Shown here piece after piece: positions 46,407 to 58,474 of a stretch of 64,000 nucleotides of DNA. Made by a program: the position numbers and the translations under genes. Below the pieces are notes generated by a model. The model made no database searches. It was not told where the DNA came from and saw only the letters and a program-made list of their open reading frames with translations. Source of the DNA: Lathyrus oleraceus (Eukaryota; Streptophyta; Magnoliopsida; Fabales; Fabaceae); NCBI RefSeq assembly GCF_024323335.1, contig NC_066579.1:355515400-355579399 (forward strand), read 5' to 3'. Each line of letters begins with the position of its first letter. The first letter of the stretch is position 1.

Positions 46407-48333
46407 TTTTTATTTTGTCTCCTTTAATCTTTCCATAATCAATATTATAATAATGTCAATATATTTTTATAACAAATATTTTGTATTTATGTGCAAATAA
46501 AATTTATTTAAAAATATTAATTAAGGTGTGATATTTTTATTAAAAGACAGAAAATTAGTTCTCTTAATTTTATAAAATAATAAATTTGTTTTAGTAAAAT
46601 TTTAATTAGCAAGATTTTGTTAGTTCTGTTTGATCTTAAGGTTGTGACATTTTGATATTTCTATTTAGTTTAATTAATTAATTTAACTATTAGTTTTTTT
46701 ATTAACAAAATTTAGGTTATTTATTTTAGTCTTCTAAAAATGTCAAAATCCAAAAAATATGTTGCTTTATTTCATTAGCTTATTTAATTAAAAAAAAAAG
46801 CAAAAATACCTAATTCATTTATTCATCCAAAAATAACAACAACAAAAATATTCTTCATCAATACGTTTACATAGTAAAAAGATAATATCCACATGGTCTA
46901 CAAGTAATTGAATTGGTTGTAGCACGTCGCGTCGACCAGTCACTTTAAATTTAAACATTTTAAAATTAACACAATTTATCAAATCTCTTTTGTGTCCTTG
47001 TGCAATTATTCAAAAACTTTTCAAAGAAGGATAGATTAAATCATTTCAACGCGAAATACAAACGAGCGTTTAAGCCTCAATCATACAAGCATACAAGCCA
47101 ACGTTTAGACGCAAGAACTTGACTTAAACCCTATTATATAAAATCAACCAACACACTTATTTTTTTACGTACTACTGTTAATTTTTGTTTTTTCTTCTTT
47201 AATATTTCAACAATCGATATTATAATAATATCAATATATTTTATAACAAATCTTTTATATTTTTCAAATAAAATTTATTTAGAAATATTAATTAAGGTGT
47301 GGTATTTTTTATTAATGACATACAAATTAGTTATCTTAATTTTATAAAATAATAAATTTGTTTAGCAAAAATTTAATTAGCAAGATCTTGTTAGTTTGGT
47401 TTGATCTTTGGGTTGTGACATTTGATATTTTAATTTAGTTTAATTAATTAATTAATCAATTATTTTTTTTATTAAGCAAATTTAAGTTATTTATTTTAGT
47501 CTTCTAAAAATGCCAAAATCCAAAAATATATTCCTTTATTTCATTAGATTATTTAATTTTAAAAAGGAAAAAATACTTAATTTATTTATTCATCCAAAAA
47601 TAACAAAATATAAAATTATTCATCAAGTGTACTGGGTTGGCCCTGTGCAAGTGCAGCATGTGCTACGGCACAGGGCCCCAAACTTTAGAGGGTCCCAAAA
47701 TTTGAAATTTGAATTTTTTTTTATAAATATTAATAAAAATAAATAAAATGTTATTAGAAAAATTCAATAATTGAAAAAAATGTTAGTATAAAAACTCAAT
47801 AAATACAAAAATCAAAATTGATCAAAATTCAAAATAATTATAATTAAATTTATTTTTAATTAATACATAATTGTATTTTTAATATTTTTTTTTAATTATT
47901 ATAATTGTATTTTTTAAAAAAATTGGGCCCATTTTTGAAATTAGAATGGGGTCTCCGATATGATTGGGTCAGTCCTGCGTGTACATAGTCAAAACTATTT
48001 TTTTAAATCAAATAAATTCTAACTTTTTTTTAAATAAAAAATGGATGAGTTGATGCCCATCTACATTGTCTCCGGGTAATTGATTGGTTGGCGCACACCG
48101 CATCAATCAATTACTCAAATTCAAACAATTTAAAATCAAAACAAATCATTAAATATCTTTTGTACCCTTGTGCACTTATTCAAAAACTTTCCAAAAAAGG
48201 TAAGGTTAAGTCATTTCGACGCGAAATACAAACGAGCGCTTAAGCCTCCATCGTGCGAGCATACAAGCCAATGTTTAAACGAAAGAACTTGACTTAAACC
48301 ATATTCTATAAAATCAACCAACACACACTTATT
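46407..48333 (+). repeat. direct duplication of about 1 kb within LTR J
   Basis: 46407-47160 and 47192-48333 align throughout: TTTCCATAATCAATATTATAAT / TTTCAACAATCGATATTATAAT at the start, GACGCGAAATACAAACGAGC / same near the end, and AAATCAACCAACACAC at both ends. The second copy is longer because it contains the MITE at 47633-47976. Confidence 0.8.
47633..47976. mobile_element. hAT-like MITE inside the duplicated segment
   Basis: The insert is absent from the first copy of the duplication (46855-46875), which gives its limits. It starts TGGGTTGGCCCTG and ends GGGTCAGTCCT; reading the end inverted, 7 of 11 terminal bases match. Flanks aagtgtac (47625-47632) and gcgtgtac (47977-47984) share 6 of 8 bases, fitting an 8-bp hAT duplication. 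An inverted GGCCCTGTGC/GCACAGGGCC lies at the left end. Confidence 0.6.
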
Positions 48334-48758
48334 TTTTATGAACTACGATGCTTTGATTTTCTCACTGAACTTTGAGAATACGTAGGCACGAGGTTTTGGA
48401 ACCTTGGCGAGCACAATAACTAAAAAACTTTTTTTCTTTCCTTTGTAAATAATTTCTCTCTTGAAAATATACTTTAATTAAAATAAAACAAGCAAAAAAA
48501 TTCCGTAACAAACCTTTAACATTAAAACTATAGGAGGTTCCCGTTGAGAATAACGGATGTGACAGGTATTAATACCTTTTCATCGCATAATCGACTCCTG
48601 GATCTATTTTTGGTTGAGATGACCATATTTTCGTTTTCCCTTAGGGTTTTATCATTGTTTCTCCTTTCCTTAGTAATAAGTAAAGTACGGTGGCGACTCT
48701 GTTATTCATCCACGAGCGTGCGATGCACTCGCAAGGTTGTATTGTTTTAGATGCGACA

Positions 48759-49030
48759 GTAGCTACTAACTCTCAACCATGACTCCACTTTCCTATGAGA
48801 ACGTGGGCCATCAATATTTGCACCCCTCATTCCGCCTCTCAGTGACGAACACCTCTCCCAAAAAAGGCGTCATTTGTCAAAAAGGAAGAAAATGAAGAGT
48901 CTTTCCCATTTCTATAAGAACCTATTTTCTTTATCAACTTCATTTCTTCTTTTTTCCATCCCTTGCTCTCTCAAAACACCATTTTATCAAACTTCATCTT
49001 CTCCAACCCAAACTCAAATTTTCTGCAGCT
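48759..49030 (+). other. upstream region of the mobile-domain pseudogene
   Basis: Between the end of LTR J and the ATG at 49031. It ends in a CT/A-rich leader (CTTCATCTTCTCCAACCC) resembling the leader of the inverted fragment at 43203-43330. No other feature seen. Confidence 0.4.
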
Positions 49031-50286
49031 ATGGACTCTTCATCAAAGTCAAAGAACTCGCCACCACTTGCTGCTAAGATTAAGGTTCCTATTGTTGTTG
49101 GGAACCAGGAATACGTTGTAGAACCACCGTTGGAAGAAGAAAAAGCTAGGATCTAGAAATCCTAGGTACTTATCCCTTTCTCAATTTCTGAAAAACTTCA
49201 TGCATTTCTAGGTTCAACCCATGACCCTAATGCTAAAGCTGAAAGGTTGAAGGAACTTTTCCCTCGCATAATCTACATGAGTGTTACCTTTTGTGTCTTT
49301 CGCTATGCTCCCTCTACTAATAATAAAGAGGATTACATTGCTTGGCTAGACAAAGTAGAATCTAAGAAATAAAAAATATGAAAAGAACAAGGTCTTTATG
49401 AATTGGTTCAATTGTCGAGGGTTATCCCTCCTTATTGCCAAAATATGTTTGTCGCATCATTGTACTTTTGGGAATTACAACAAATACCTTTAAATTTCCT
49501 TATGGGATGATAACACCCATTTTATTCGATGCGGTGCTCATCATTGGCCTTCACCCCACTGGCGAAGTCTTTGACCCAACTATACGGGATGAAGATACCA
49601 TCAACTTTGACCAAAATCATAATAGCTTGTCGAAGTTCATTATTGACCATCATGACACCCAAACCGAAGAAGTATCAGACAAAGAACACATAGATTTCTT
49701 AACAATATGGTTGTAACATTTCATTTTTTGCTGCAAATATTTGAAGGTGGCTAAAAGGTTCCACAATTTATCTAACCAGTTGCATGATGGTCGAAACATT
49801 TGTCTAGGCCAATTAATATTAGGCTCTCTCTATGAGTTACTAGGGCTTGCCACTTACACCCTAAAAAATCTTGTCCCTTCAGCCAACCTTTTACTTGTTG
49901 GTCCCTTTTGGTTACTTAAACTTTGGCTGAATGCCATGTTTGAATCCTCTTTGCAAATAGATGTACCAAATAATTAAGTCGAATAGATAAAAAAACCATC
50001 AAAATGAAGGCACTAGACTTGCCTTAATGACCCTTGCTGATATAAGACGTTCAACATAGAAGGCTTATATTGAATACTTCATGATGTTTGCAAAGCTTCA
50101 TACCCCCACTCCTTCACTGGCCCCATTTGCCAATCAAAACTATGGGCCAGAGTGGTTCAAACAAGGGTTCACTACTTTTGCCCCTGAACACGAGATTGAA
50201 GCCGTCAAGATATGAGAGGCCTTTCTCACCCTAAGATTACTATTATCAAGACTTGGGAACACTAAATATACTATGGGACTGGTTGG
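49031..50286 (+). pseudogene. plant-mobile-domain-like gene, decayed and interrupted
   Basis: Starts MDSSSKSKNSPPLAAKIKVP and continues VLIPFSISEKLHAFLGSTHD and VIPPYCQNMFVASLYFWEL; after a frameshift (about 49470) TTNTFKFPYGMITPILFDAV, GLHPTGEVFDPTIRDEDTIN, KFIIDHHDTQTEEVSDKEHI, RFHNLSNQLHDGRNICLGQL and LLVGPFWLLKLWLNAMFESS; after another shift FAKLHTPTPSLAPFA, YGPEWFKQGFTTFAP and NTKYTMGLVG. From memory this is the aminotransferase-like, plant mobile domain family, found in transposons and in a few host genes. Many stops occur (for example after KARI, ESKK and in place of a residue near 49713). LTR F is inserted right after GLVGV, cutting off the C-terminus. Confidence 0.7.
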
Positions 50287-50431
50287 TGTAATACCCCAAA
50301 ATTTACCCTTCATTTTTCCTGGAAGCATACGCTTTACACCTCATGCATGCATTCATTTTTAGGTCATTTAACATTAGATACATTGCATTTCATCATGTCA
50401 ATCAGAATTAGATCCAAGAAACTTTATTTAA

Positions 50432-50486
50432 AAAAAAATAAAATAATAATAATAATAATAATAATAAATAATAAATAATAAATAAA
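50432..50486. repeat. AAT-rich microsatellite
   Basis: A run of AAT and AAAT units just upstream of the TATA box in LTR F. Confidence 0.9.
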
Positions 50487-50544
50487 AGAAAAAATCTCAG
50501 ACTTGGACCTCTCTCAAAAGCCCATTAAGCTACCAATATTAGGC

Positions 50545-50552
50545 TATAAATA
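50545..50552 (+). promoter_or_regulatory. TATA box of LTR F
   Basis: TATAAATA within AGGCTATAAATACTAGAG, about 260 bp from the LTR start. Confidence 0.65.
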
Positions 50553-51404
50553 CTAGAGTTTCAGTGAAACAAATATTGGATTCTATTCCTATTACCCTGA
50601 GGAAAAAGATAGTGAGAGAAGAGCTAACAGAGTTCAGAGCAGCCTCCAAACCCTGAAGGGAACTCAACTGCACAGAATCACCTCTGCCTCACATAAACCC
50701 TAAAGATTGTTTTGTAAACCTCACGGGTGCAACTCAATTTCAATCAAGCTCTCCAATTAGGTTTGCCCTATATCCATCATCTTTATGCCTTTAATTTGAA
50801 TGCTCTAAATGTATGAGGTATTATGGGTGAATTTGATACCCTTTTGATGCATGTCTTTTTTGTGAATTTTAATGGCATGATTCATGTGGTTACATTTTGA
50901 TTTGGGGGCAACCCTTGATTACCCTATTTTTTTGTCTCTAACCTGTTTGTCGAGTTTTTATGAGGGCTCACATGACTTTTGCAGGGATAACTTACATGGT
51001 TTTCCACTTTATTTGTGGGATACCCCCTGGAGGTTTCATTCTGATTACCTGTACTGACTCACTTTCTTTGATGGTGTTTAGCTTGGAAGGATCCCTGGAT
51101 TTCCCATTCCTCTAACTGTTGTTACTTCGGATCTTTATCCGCGTGGTACTTTTACATTTTTCCCGCATTTTACTGCTTTCCTAGCTGGAAGACCTCGATA
51201 GGAGGCAATGTTTTGTGTGTTTTTTTACAGGTTCCTTCGTCAAGGACTGCCTTTTTGCATGAGTTCACCAAACCCTAACCCTTCATTGATTTTTCTTCTC
51301 CTAAACACACGTTTACTCCTTCTACTACAGGTGAGTAAGTCTCCAAAGGTCGAGCATCCGGTAGATTGCGTAGTAACGTCGTTCGTCCAAAACCCACTCC
51401 ATAA

Positions 51405-51590
51405 CTCCGTAGTTAGCCGAACTACGGCTTGCTCTGATTCTCATTCCAGATGAGATACGTAGGCATAAGACGCGATGTCTTAGCGAGCACACATCCCCCC
51501 AACCCATAGGTCAGCTGAGCTACGAAGACTCTGATTCTCATATTCAGATGAGATATGTATGCAGTGGATGCGACATCCACGCGAGTCATT
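51405..51590 (+). repeat. two U5 hairpin units in LTR F
   Basis: CTACG (51422-51426) pairs with CGTAG (51458-51462) around CTCAT (51440-51444) and ATGAG (51450-51454). A second unit follows about 98 bp later (CTACG at 51520-51524; ATGAG at 51548-51552), where the outer right arm has decayed to ATGTAT. LTR D has three such units. Confidence 0.7.
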
Positions 51591-51893
51591 TTCATTTAAC
51601 CTTTTTTTTGGTAAACAGCACAAGATAAACTCACACCCTTTAGACAAGAACTACAAAAGTGGATCCCGTAGAGTACTACGGATGCGTAGGGGTGCTAATA
51701 CCTTCCCTTCGTATAACCGACTCCCGAACCCAAGATTTGGTTGCGAGACCCCGTCTTGTCCTTTCCTTTTTCAGGTTTACTTCGAGCGTTTCCTTTCCCT
51801 CCTTTGGGACGAATAACGCACGGTGGCGACTCTTCTGTCATTTTCTTTCGCCGGTTGTTTTTTCGCGCACTGTATTTTTCAGGTTGCTACAGT

Positions 51894-51911
51894 TGGCGAC
51901 TCTGCTGGGGA
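51894..51911 (+). other. primer-binding site of element F (tRNA-Arg)
   Basis: TGGCGACTCTGCTGGGGA starts two bases after the LTR end. Plant tRNA-Arg genes end ...GAGTCG before the added CCA, whose complement is TGGCGACTC, so this is the tRNA-Arg site known for Ogre/Tat elements. It sets F's orientation and LTR boundary. Confidence 0.85.
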
Positions 51912-52812
51912 CACTAAGAAGTTAACCTCTTGCTGGTCCATCTTCCCTAAGCGAGTCCCTCCTAGCTTGTGTGATTTCTTGTTTATTGGGTGTTCATGCT
52001 TTTGTACATTTATTTGCTTACCTGCTTGCATGCATTTGTTGTATCTGTTGGATTTGTTTGTTTGTTTGTTTGTTGGGGTGGGGTGTTCTATGAGAGATAA
52101 GCCCATTACCCAGGCTTGAGTGTACACACAGGTTTTAGAGTGGATAATCATGAGGCTTGCGTGGCGTGTTGCTACGTTAAGTCGTTCGTGAAGAACCACA
52201 CCCAGACGAGGTTTCTTTTGGATATATTATGTCTTACGGGTGTTCCGTAACGGCAGGATGTTCCTCTATAAATCGTCGACTCTGGTGACCATTTCCCGAG
52301 AACCCAGTCGAGGCCTCTCCTCCGAGACGTGATTATGTTAGCTCTGGTGGGCGCATTCTCGCTGATCAATCCGAGGACCCCGAGACTGGGAATTTGCTAT
52401 TAGGATGTCCTGTTGAGGGGAGTCAGTGGAGGTCTTTTATCCCGTAATAATGCCAAACCTTCAGTGGTAAACGTATTATTCTCGACCGAAGGGCCGAAGT
52501 TGACAAACTTCTGTTCTTAGAACCTACCAGTGAGGGGCGGGCTAAATTCAGGAAACCTTAACCTCCAACCAACCCGGTTTTTTGGAGCAGAGCTTTGATC
52601 TTGTATTATATTCTTCAATGGGTTTTCTCTTCAGACAGTGCAACCTGACAGATGTTCAAGCGGATACAGCAATCCTGATTCCCATGTCACTGCACTGCAT
52701 CACATCGTATTGCATTCACAGCATTGCATCACATCATTTTTCATTCATATCATTTAACACATGTTTATCTATTCCCAAGGGTTCATATCTTCTTCTTGAT
52801 TCTAGTCGGGGT
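51912..52812 (+). other. leader of element F, no genes
   Basis: About 0.9 kb between PBS and the insertion of G. Short frames here have no recognisable similarity. A TTTG microsatellite (about 52048-52072) and repeated TTGCAT/CATCACAT words (about 52690-52735) are the only simple repeats. In Ogre elements a long leader precedes ORF1. Confidence 0.65.
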
Positions 52813-55800
52813 TGTAGCGGTGTATTCGTCGCTATATGATCTATTGATTAAATCATAAGCAAGGTATACAATGAATTTCGAGTCGCCACCGCACTTTTAT
52901 TTATCCAAAGGACTGGCTAAAAAGCGAACAAAAGCCTAAGAAGTTTTACACGTAGAAAACTAATAAAAAGATCAGAGAGTCTGGGTAAGGGGTAAATTAC
53001 GCAATGGGAAGGTGTTAGGCACCCATCACGTCCTAGGTACTCCTAGGGAGCCCTTTTCACACTTGTTGTATAAAATTGTTATTTGTTATGACATAAGTAT
53101 TGTGCAAACATGATTGGGATGATGAGAAAAGAATATACAAGTTAATTATTGGGTTTGAACGGATGAACCCGCTGCCTACGTACCTTCCATCAAAGGTAAG
53201 GATCAAAACGCCGTAGTTCGGCTAAAAGATTTCCAAAAGTTGGTGGATTCAATTTTAAACACAAGCACTGAGGCTTTTCATTATCAATGGGAGAACACTC
53301 GACCAAGACCAACATCCACCATGCGAGGATAGCTTCGACGTACTAGAGGGGTTAGCCCTGTTTTCAGTACGGAAGTCTTACTGTCGACTCACTAAGGATA
53401 GGCAAGATTTACATCAACCACAAAGATAATTGAAACCTATGGCTAATGCATGAAAAGATTAACAATGGACAAAGCCAAAACAATTGAATGAGTGAAGTTA
53501 ATTGATTGTGATTATGAAAATGGGATCAAAGTATGATTAAGATTAATTCAAAGAAGTATTATGAAATGGAGTTTGAAAAAAAAGTCAAGGACTTGGGTCC
53601 AGGTTTTTAGTTAGAAAAGCATGGAGATGTTTGCACAATATCTATGTCAAGTTTGGAAGTAATGTGTGAAAAGGTTTAGGACATAATGAGGATGAATGGA
53701 TGAGGATGGATTGTAAAACTTCTTAGAAGGTTCACTTCTTGAGATCATATAGAAGATGATTCAAGTGTGTCCTTTGGAATAAGCAATGGATAATAATAAT
53801 GTAAGCAAGCAAATGATACCGGATGCCACTCAATGGTTTTACTCCAATCTCACAAACAAAAGCGGATATCGGATACCAATAGATGGATTTACACCAATCT
53901 CCTAAAACAGAAATGGATATCAGAGGCCACTCAATGGACTTACACTAATCTCCTCAAAAGAAAACAAAGATGAAACATGGAAGTCAACTGCCAATCTATC
54001 TGGACTTAGGTTAACTCCACATATGATCATAGGAAAGCAAATGCCAACTTACAGGGACTTACAATTGCAACCTCGCATAAACAAAAGCAAAACATGGAAG
54101 TCAGATGCCAATCTGTCTGGGCTTACTCTAACCTCCAACATATGATCATGGGAATACAAATGCCAACTTGCAGGGACTTACAATTGTATCCTCACATACA
54201 AACAAACAATGCAACAAGCAAAGATAAGATGAGTGGCCAAGGTGATGGTCTTATACTCACTTCCATATCATAGGAGCAATGGCCAATGGATGGTCTTACA
54301 ATTGTCCTCAATGGGTAAACAACAAGGATAAGTCATAAAGACAAATGAAATGGTTATGCATTAATGAGCAATTAATGATGATAAATGCATGAAGCATACC
54401 AGCAAACATGTGCATATGAAGTAATCAATCAATCAATGAATATCAAACAGCACACTCTATAGCCAAACAAGGAGGCTCACACAAGAGGGTTAGGCACTGA
54501 GCCCAACTGGAATAGGGTAAAAGATTTGCTCTTAACCTTGCCATTGAGAGGCTAAGGTGAAGCAGATGAGAGGAGATGAGGGGTGTGCCTCATTGCTCTT
54601 ATCCCTGGTCAGGGAGAGCATTTGAATATCAGAAGGTGTGGGAGTTCAGAAAGTAGGAACTCTCTCCACATTATTAGACTCGATTGATCTTGGGTTTTGA
54701 TCTCGATGCTACAACCATGTAATGGGAGCAAGGAGAAGACTCACTGAATAGTAGGGGATAGGTTACTTATCCCTTTGATCTACCAATTGCCTTACTTGAA
54801 GGACTTTTCCTGCTTGAGACAAAATTAAACACACACAAGCATTGCCTCTTAAGGAGGACTTCAGACAGTTTGCCCGGCCAAATAACAGGCCGGGTCTCCA
54901 GACTACATGAAGAAAGAGGGATTACCTCAAAGCAAATTGCTAAATAGCAAAGCAAAGCAAGTTCAAAGAACTTAAGCAACTAATGGTACCTGAAATAGTC
55001 AAACAAATCAGTACACAGTTCAACAGTTTAAATCAAAAGGAATTGGGAAACAACAGTCAACACAGAGGGACAGGTGTGCAAAGCACAAGACTCAAATCAT
55101 ATGAGTCACAACACCTACAAAACAAAGGTTAGCTCATGATATATAATCAGGCTCAATCAAATTTGTATGATCTCTTTGAGGCATTGTTGCTTAACCTGAA
55201 ACAATGAACTCAAACATAAGCCAGGAGACCTCTAGGACAAGCCTAGGGTCAAAAATAAATGAGAAAGTCAAAACAGCAAATGAAAGTCAACCAAAATCAA
55301 GTTCAAACATTTAAGAAGCAAGCTCAATTGGTTTCATGTTCATATCATTCATCATCATGATTTCATAAGCAAAGGAAGTCAAAGCATGGCAAATGAAAGC
55401 TCATAGAAGTCAACAGCAAGACTTGCATCAAAAGCAATCATAATCAATTCCAAAAATCACCAAATAATTCATGATCAATCCTAATCCACATAATGACATT
55501 CATATAAAATTTCAGCTCAATTGGATCATGGGAAGATGGTCAATTAAAATCAGGAAGTCAAAACAATTTCAAGCATGCACAAAGAAGTCAAACAAACATG
55601 GGTCAACTTCAAAAAATCATAACTAAATGAAAACAGATGAGAAATGAATGGGATCAACACCATGGCAAAGCTTAAGATGTCTAGTATGCACATGTAAAAT
55701 TTCATGATCATCCAATAAAGTATGAGAATTTCCCAAATGAAATGGCAAGATGTATCACACAAGTCAACATTTGACTAGACAGGGGAGAAAAATCTCAAAC

Positions 55801-58474
55801 AATTAGGAAATGGCATAATTAATTCCAGGAAAATTCACAAATCAACTAAACATATAAGAGAAGGATCATGCAAAATTTCACATTAATTGGAGGTCAGGAA
55901 GCATGTCAACAAAAATCATGAAATTGCATATCATTGGTGTGACACAAATTGTCACACCCTACTTCAAAAATTCATATCTCACAAACCACATATGATAAAT
56001 TCAAGAACTCTACATCAAAACAAACATGAATGAGTGTAGATTATCCACAAAAAATTTCAGAGTCATTGGATACATCATCACAATTTCATAAAAGGAATGG
56101 CAAAAGGTATCAAATATGCATACATGTTAAGAAACCTAATACCATTTAAAATCCAGCCAACCAAAAATTCAGCAAAAATCATGATAAAATAATAGACATT
56201 CAACAGGACATGATGCAAAAAAATTCCATGATTTTTGGAGTTGAAATGAGTGAGAAATGAATTTTGTAAGTTGAGTGATCAAATGGAATAAAATGAACAA
56301 AAGAACATGGAATGGTAAGTCAACATGTTGACCGAGTGGCACGGTGGTAATTCTGCGTATCATTAAACAAAACGCAGCGCTTAGGGAGGGCAAATGAAAT
56401 GTTCTCATTGGTTGTCACCAATGGAACAGTAACAGGGCCAGTAAAAACACGTTAACATGAAATTCTGGAAAAAAACAGCTTCTAGGGTTTCTAACAGCAA
56501 CAGTGTTCATCATCATGCTCATCAACATCAAACGAATTTCAAACAACATTACACCAACAGCATGGCAGTGGAACAAAGATATTCATGCAACATTAAACAT
56601 CAGCAAACCAAACACGGTTGGGGAAGGAAAACTGGAAAAATGCTAGGGTTTGTAAACTACAGTAGAGCTTCATCATCCACATTCAAATCGAAATTTCCAA
56701 CATGCCCAGAAATAAAAATCAAGCACACCATTCGAACAAGTGAAGCAAGTACATGCATAATCCAAACATGGTTTTCATGAAATCATCATCATCAAAGCAA
56801 ATCGACTAAAAACATATTTGAGCATACAAAGTAAAATCCAGATTTCTCATGCATGACACAACCATTTTAAGTGAGACAAGTTGCAATGGACTCAGCAATG
56901 AATAATCTACCATAAACATAGCATGGATTAGAGAAAGAAGGTGGTCGAAACTTTACTTGTTTTTGAAGAAATGGAGGAAGCAGTTGTTATTTTGATGATG
57001 TTGGCTCGGACAGGTGAAGCTGATGGTTGGAAATGAAGGATTCTTGAAGAAATCGAGCTCAGCAAGGCTTGGGAGTGTCCAAATCCGATTTCACCATTGT
57101 TGGTCCATGGAGAAAATAGAACATGAAAGGTGCTGCACAGTTGGGATTTGCTGCTTCAAAAGAGCTCCAAATGATGGCTAGGTGAAGAAACCAACAAGAG
57201 TTGCTCGAGTGTTTGAAGGTTTTGGCCAGAAAATGCAATATGGTGGAAATGCAAATTGAGAGAGAATGAGGTTTTTCTGATCTGGGGAGGCTGCTAGCTA
57301 GGTTTAGAATGACAGAAAACTTCCTTTATATTTGCTGTTTAGCATTGGTTAATGAAGTGTTAAGTTTGGTTAACTCAAAATGAAGCTAAATGCCAAATTG
57401 CTAATTTTCAACATAAGCACATGGAGGTGTAAGGTTCTGCACGAATTGGGCCTCAAGCAAGTTTCAAATATCAATTAAAACAAGTTCCAAATGGCCAAAT
57501 GTGCTGAAAATGTTTAATTCCAAAAGTCAACTTTTTCCACACTTAAAATTTAATGAAGTCAAGTCCAAAAATGCCATTTTGCATGGTGAGGTTTTGGTGA
57601 ATGATGAATGCATTTTTGGAAAGAGGGGAACAACTGGAGCTTGTAGGAAAAAACCCCACTAAAATTGGCCTTGTGGTTCATGAGATATGGCCCTTTGAAG
57701 TTCACAAATTTTTGAAATTGAATTGGTCATAACTTGCCAACCATACATGGGAATTGGGTGTTCTTGGACTTTTTGGAAATGGGAGAACAAGATCTTCAAC
57801 TTTCATGTTGGGCAAAGATTCATTTGAAGCTTGTATCATGATGTAAGTTTAAGATCAAGAAGTTTCCATTTTTGGCAAATTTGAATTACAGGTCAAGTTT
57901 CTATTTTGGGAAATTTTCTGTTTGACTTCAAATTCTTCCATGATGAGGTTTGGCATGATATATGAGGCTTATATAAGCATTAATGGACTCCTTCAAATCA
58001 ATTCCATCCATCAAATCACTGATTAAATCCACAGTTGACCAAGTTTGACTTTCTAGGGTTTTGCTTGATTGAAGCATTTCTGATGAATTCCAAACCCTAA
58101 TTCCTTGAGATCTTGATTCCAAATGATGTCCCAAGTTGTATGAACTTTTGATTATTGATCATGGTGCCCAAATTCTGCAAGAATGGCCACCATCCACTGC
58201 TTTGACTGACTGTGACTGATTTTGACCTAATTGGCTGATGATTGCTTCAGCTGCAAGTAACATGGTTAGCTGACAATATTTTTGTACTTTTTGGTTAGTA
58301 AACATATGAAAATCAAAGGTATACAAATGCAAGACATGCTTGGTGATCAAGAACCACACTCACAAGGCAAACCACCCACTAGGAGGGAAGCTAGGGCATG
58401 CAATGATCCTTGAGGCCATGATATGGTATGATATGGGCCATGAGGGATCTTAGGGCCAAAATTGGGGTCTTACA
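52813..58474 (-). mobile_element. 3' LTR of element G
   Basis: On the plus strand it starts TGTAGCGGTGTATTCGTC and ends TTGGGGTCTTACA; 5662 bp. A TATA-like AAATATAAA (minus) lies at about 57325-57333. It keeps the family blocks GAGTCGCCACCGC (about 52879), CCTAGGTACTCCTAGGGAGC (about 53031) and CTACGTACCTT...CCGTAG (about 53175-53220). No coding sequence recognised; the frame at 56457-56780 and others look fortuitous. The bases before it are ggggt. Confidence 0.85.
53820..54210. repeat. short tandem repeats within LTR G
   Basis: Units with CACTCAATGG(T/A)..TTACTCCAATCTC repeat at about 53826, 53880 and 53935. Then a unit of 116 bp starting CATGGAAGTCA..TGCCAATCT repeats at 53977 and 54093, containing ATATGATCAT and CAGGGACTTACAATTG. 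Confidence 0.75.

Larger units (their letters stand above)
44486..48758 (+). mobile_element. non-autonomous element J of a third Tat-like LTR family
   Basis: A partial 5' LTR (44486 to about 44845, starting TATCATACCCTAAATTTTG), about 320 bp of internal sequence, a purine tract (AAATAGGGACAAC before 45166) and a long 3' LTR (45166-48758, TGTCATACCC ... GATGCGACA). No coding domains. Flanks gcaac and gtagc share three of five bases, so the target duplication is weak. The 3' LTR contains the same U5 signatures as the other families (CTACG...CGTAG, TACCTTTTC, GGTGGCGACTCTG). Confidence 0.6.
45166..48758 (+). mobile_element. 3' LTR of element J
   Basis: Starts TGTCATACCCTAAATTTTG and ends TTTTAGATGCGACA, 3593 bp including a 344-bp MITE. 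It holds an internal direct duplication of about 1 kb (46407-47160 and 47192-48333), a long AT microsatellite and two poly(A) runs. The U5 end carries CTACG/CGTAG arms (48343-48347 with 48381-48385) and a PBS-like TGGCGACTCTG (48691-48701). Confidence 0.65.
50287..51891 (+). mobile_element. 5' LTR of element F
   Basis: Starts TGTAATACCCCAAAATTTACC and ends CAGGTTGCTACA, 1605 bp. A TATA box TATAAATA lies at 50545-50552. U5 holds two hairpin units (51405-51590), the GGGGTGCTAATACCTTCCC block (about 51690), and GGTGGCGACTCT (51822-51833). The ends match solo LTR D, but the U3 part is unrelated or deleted. Confidence 0.85.
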
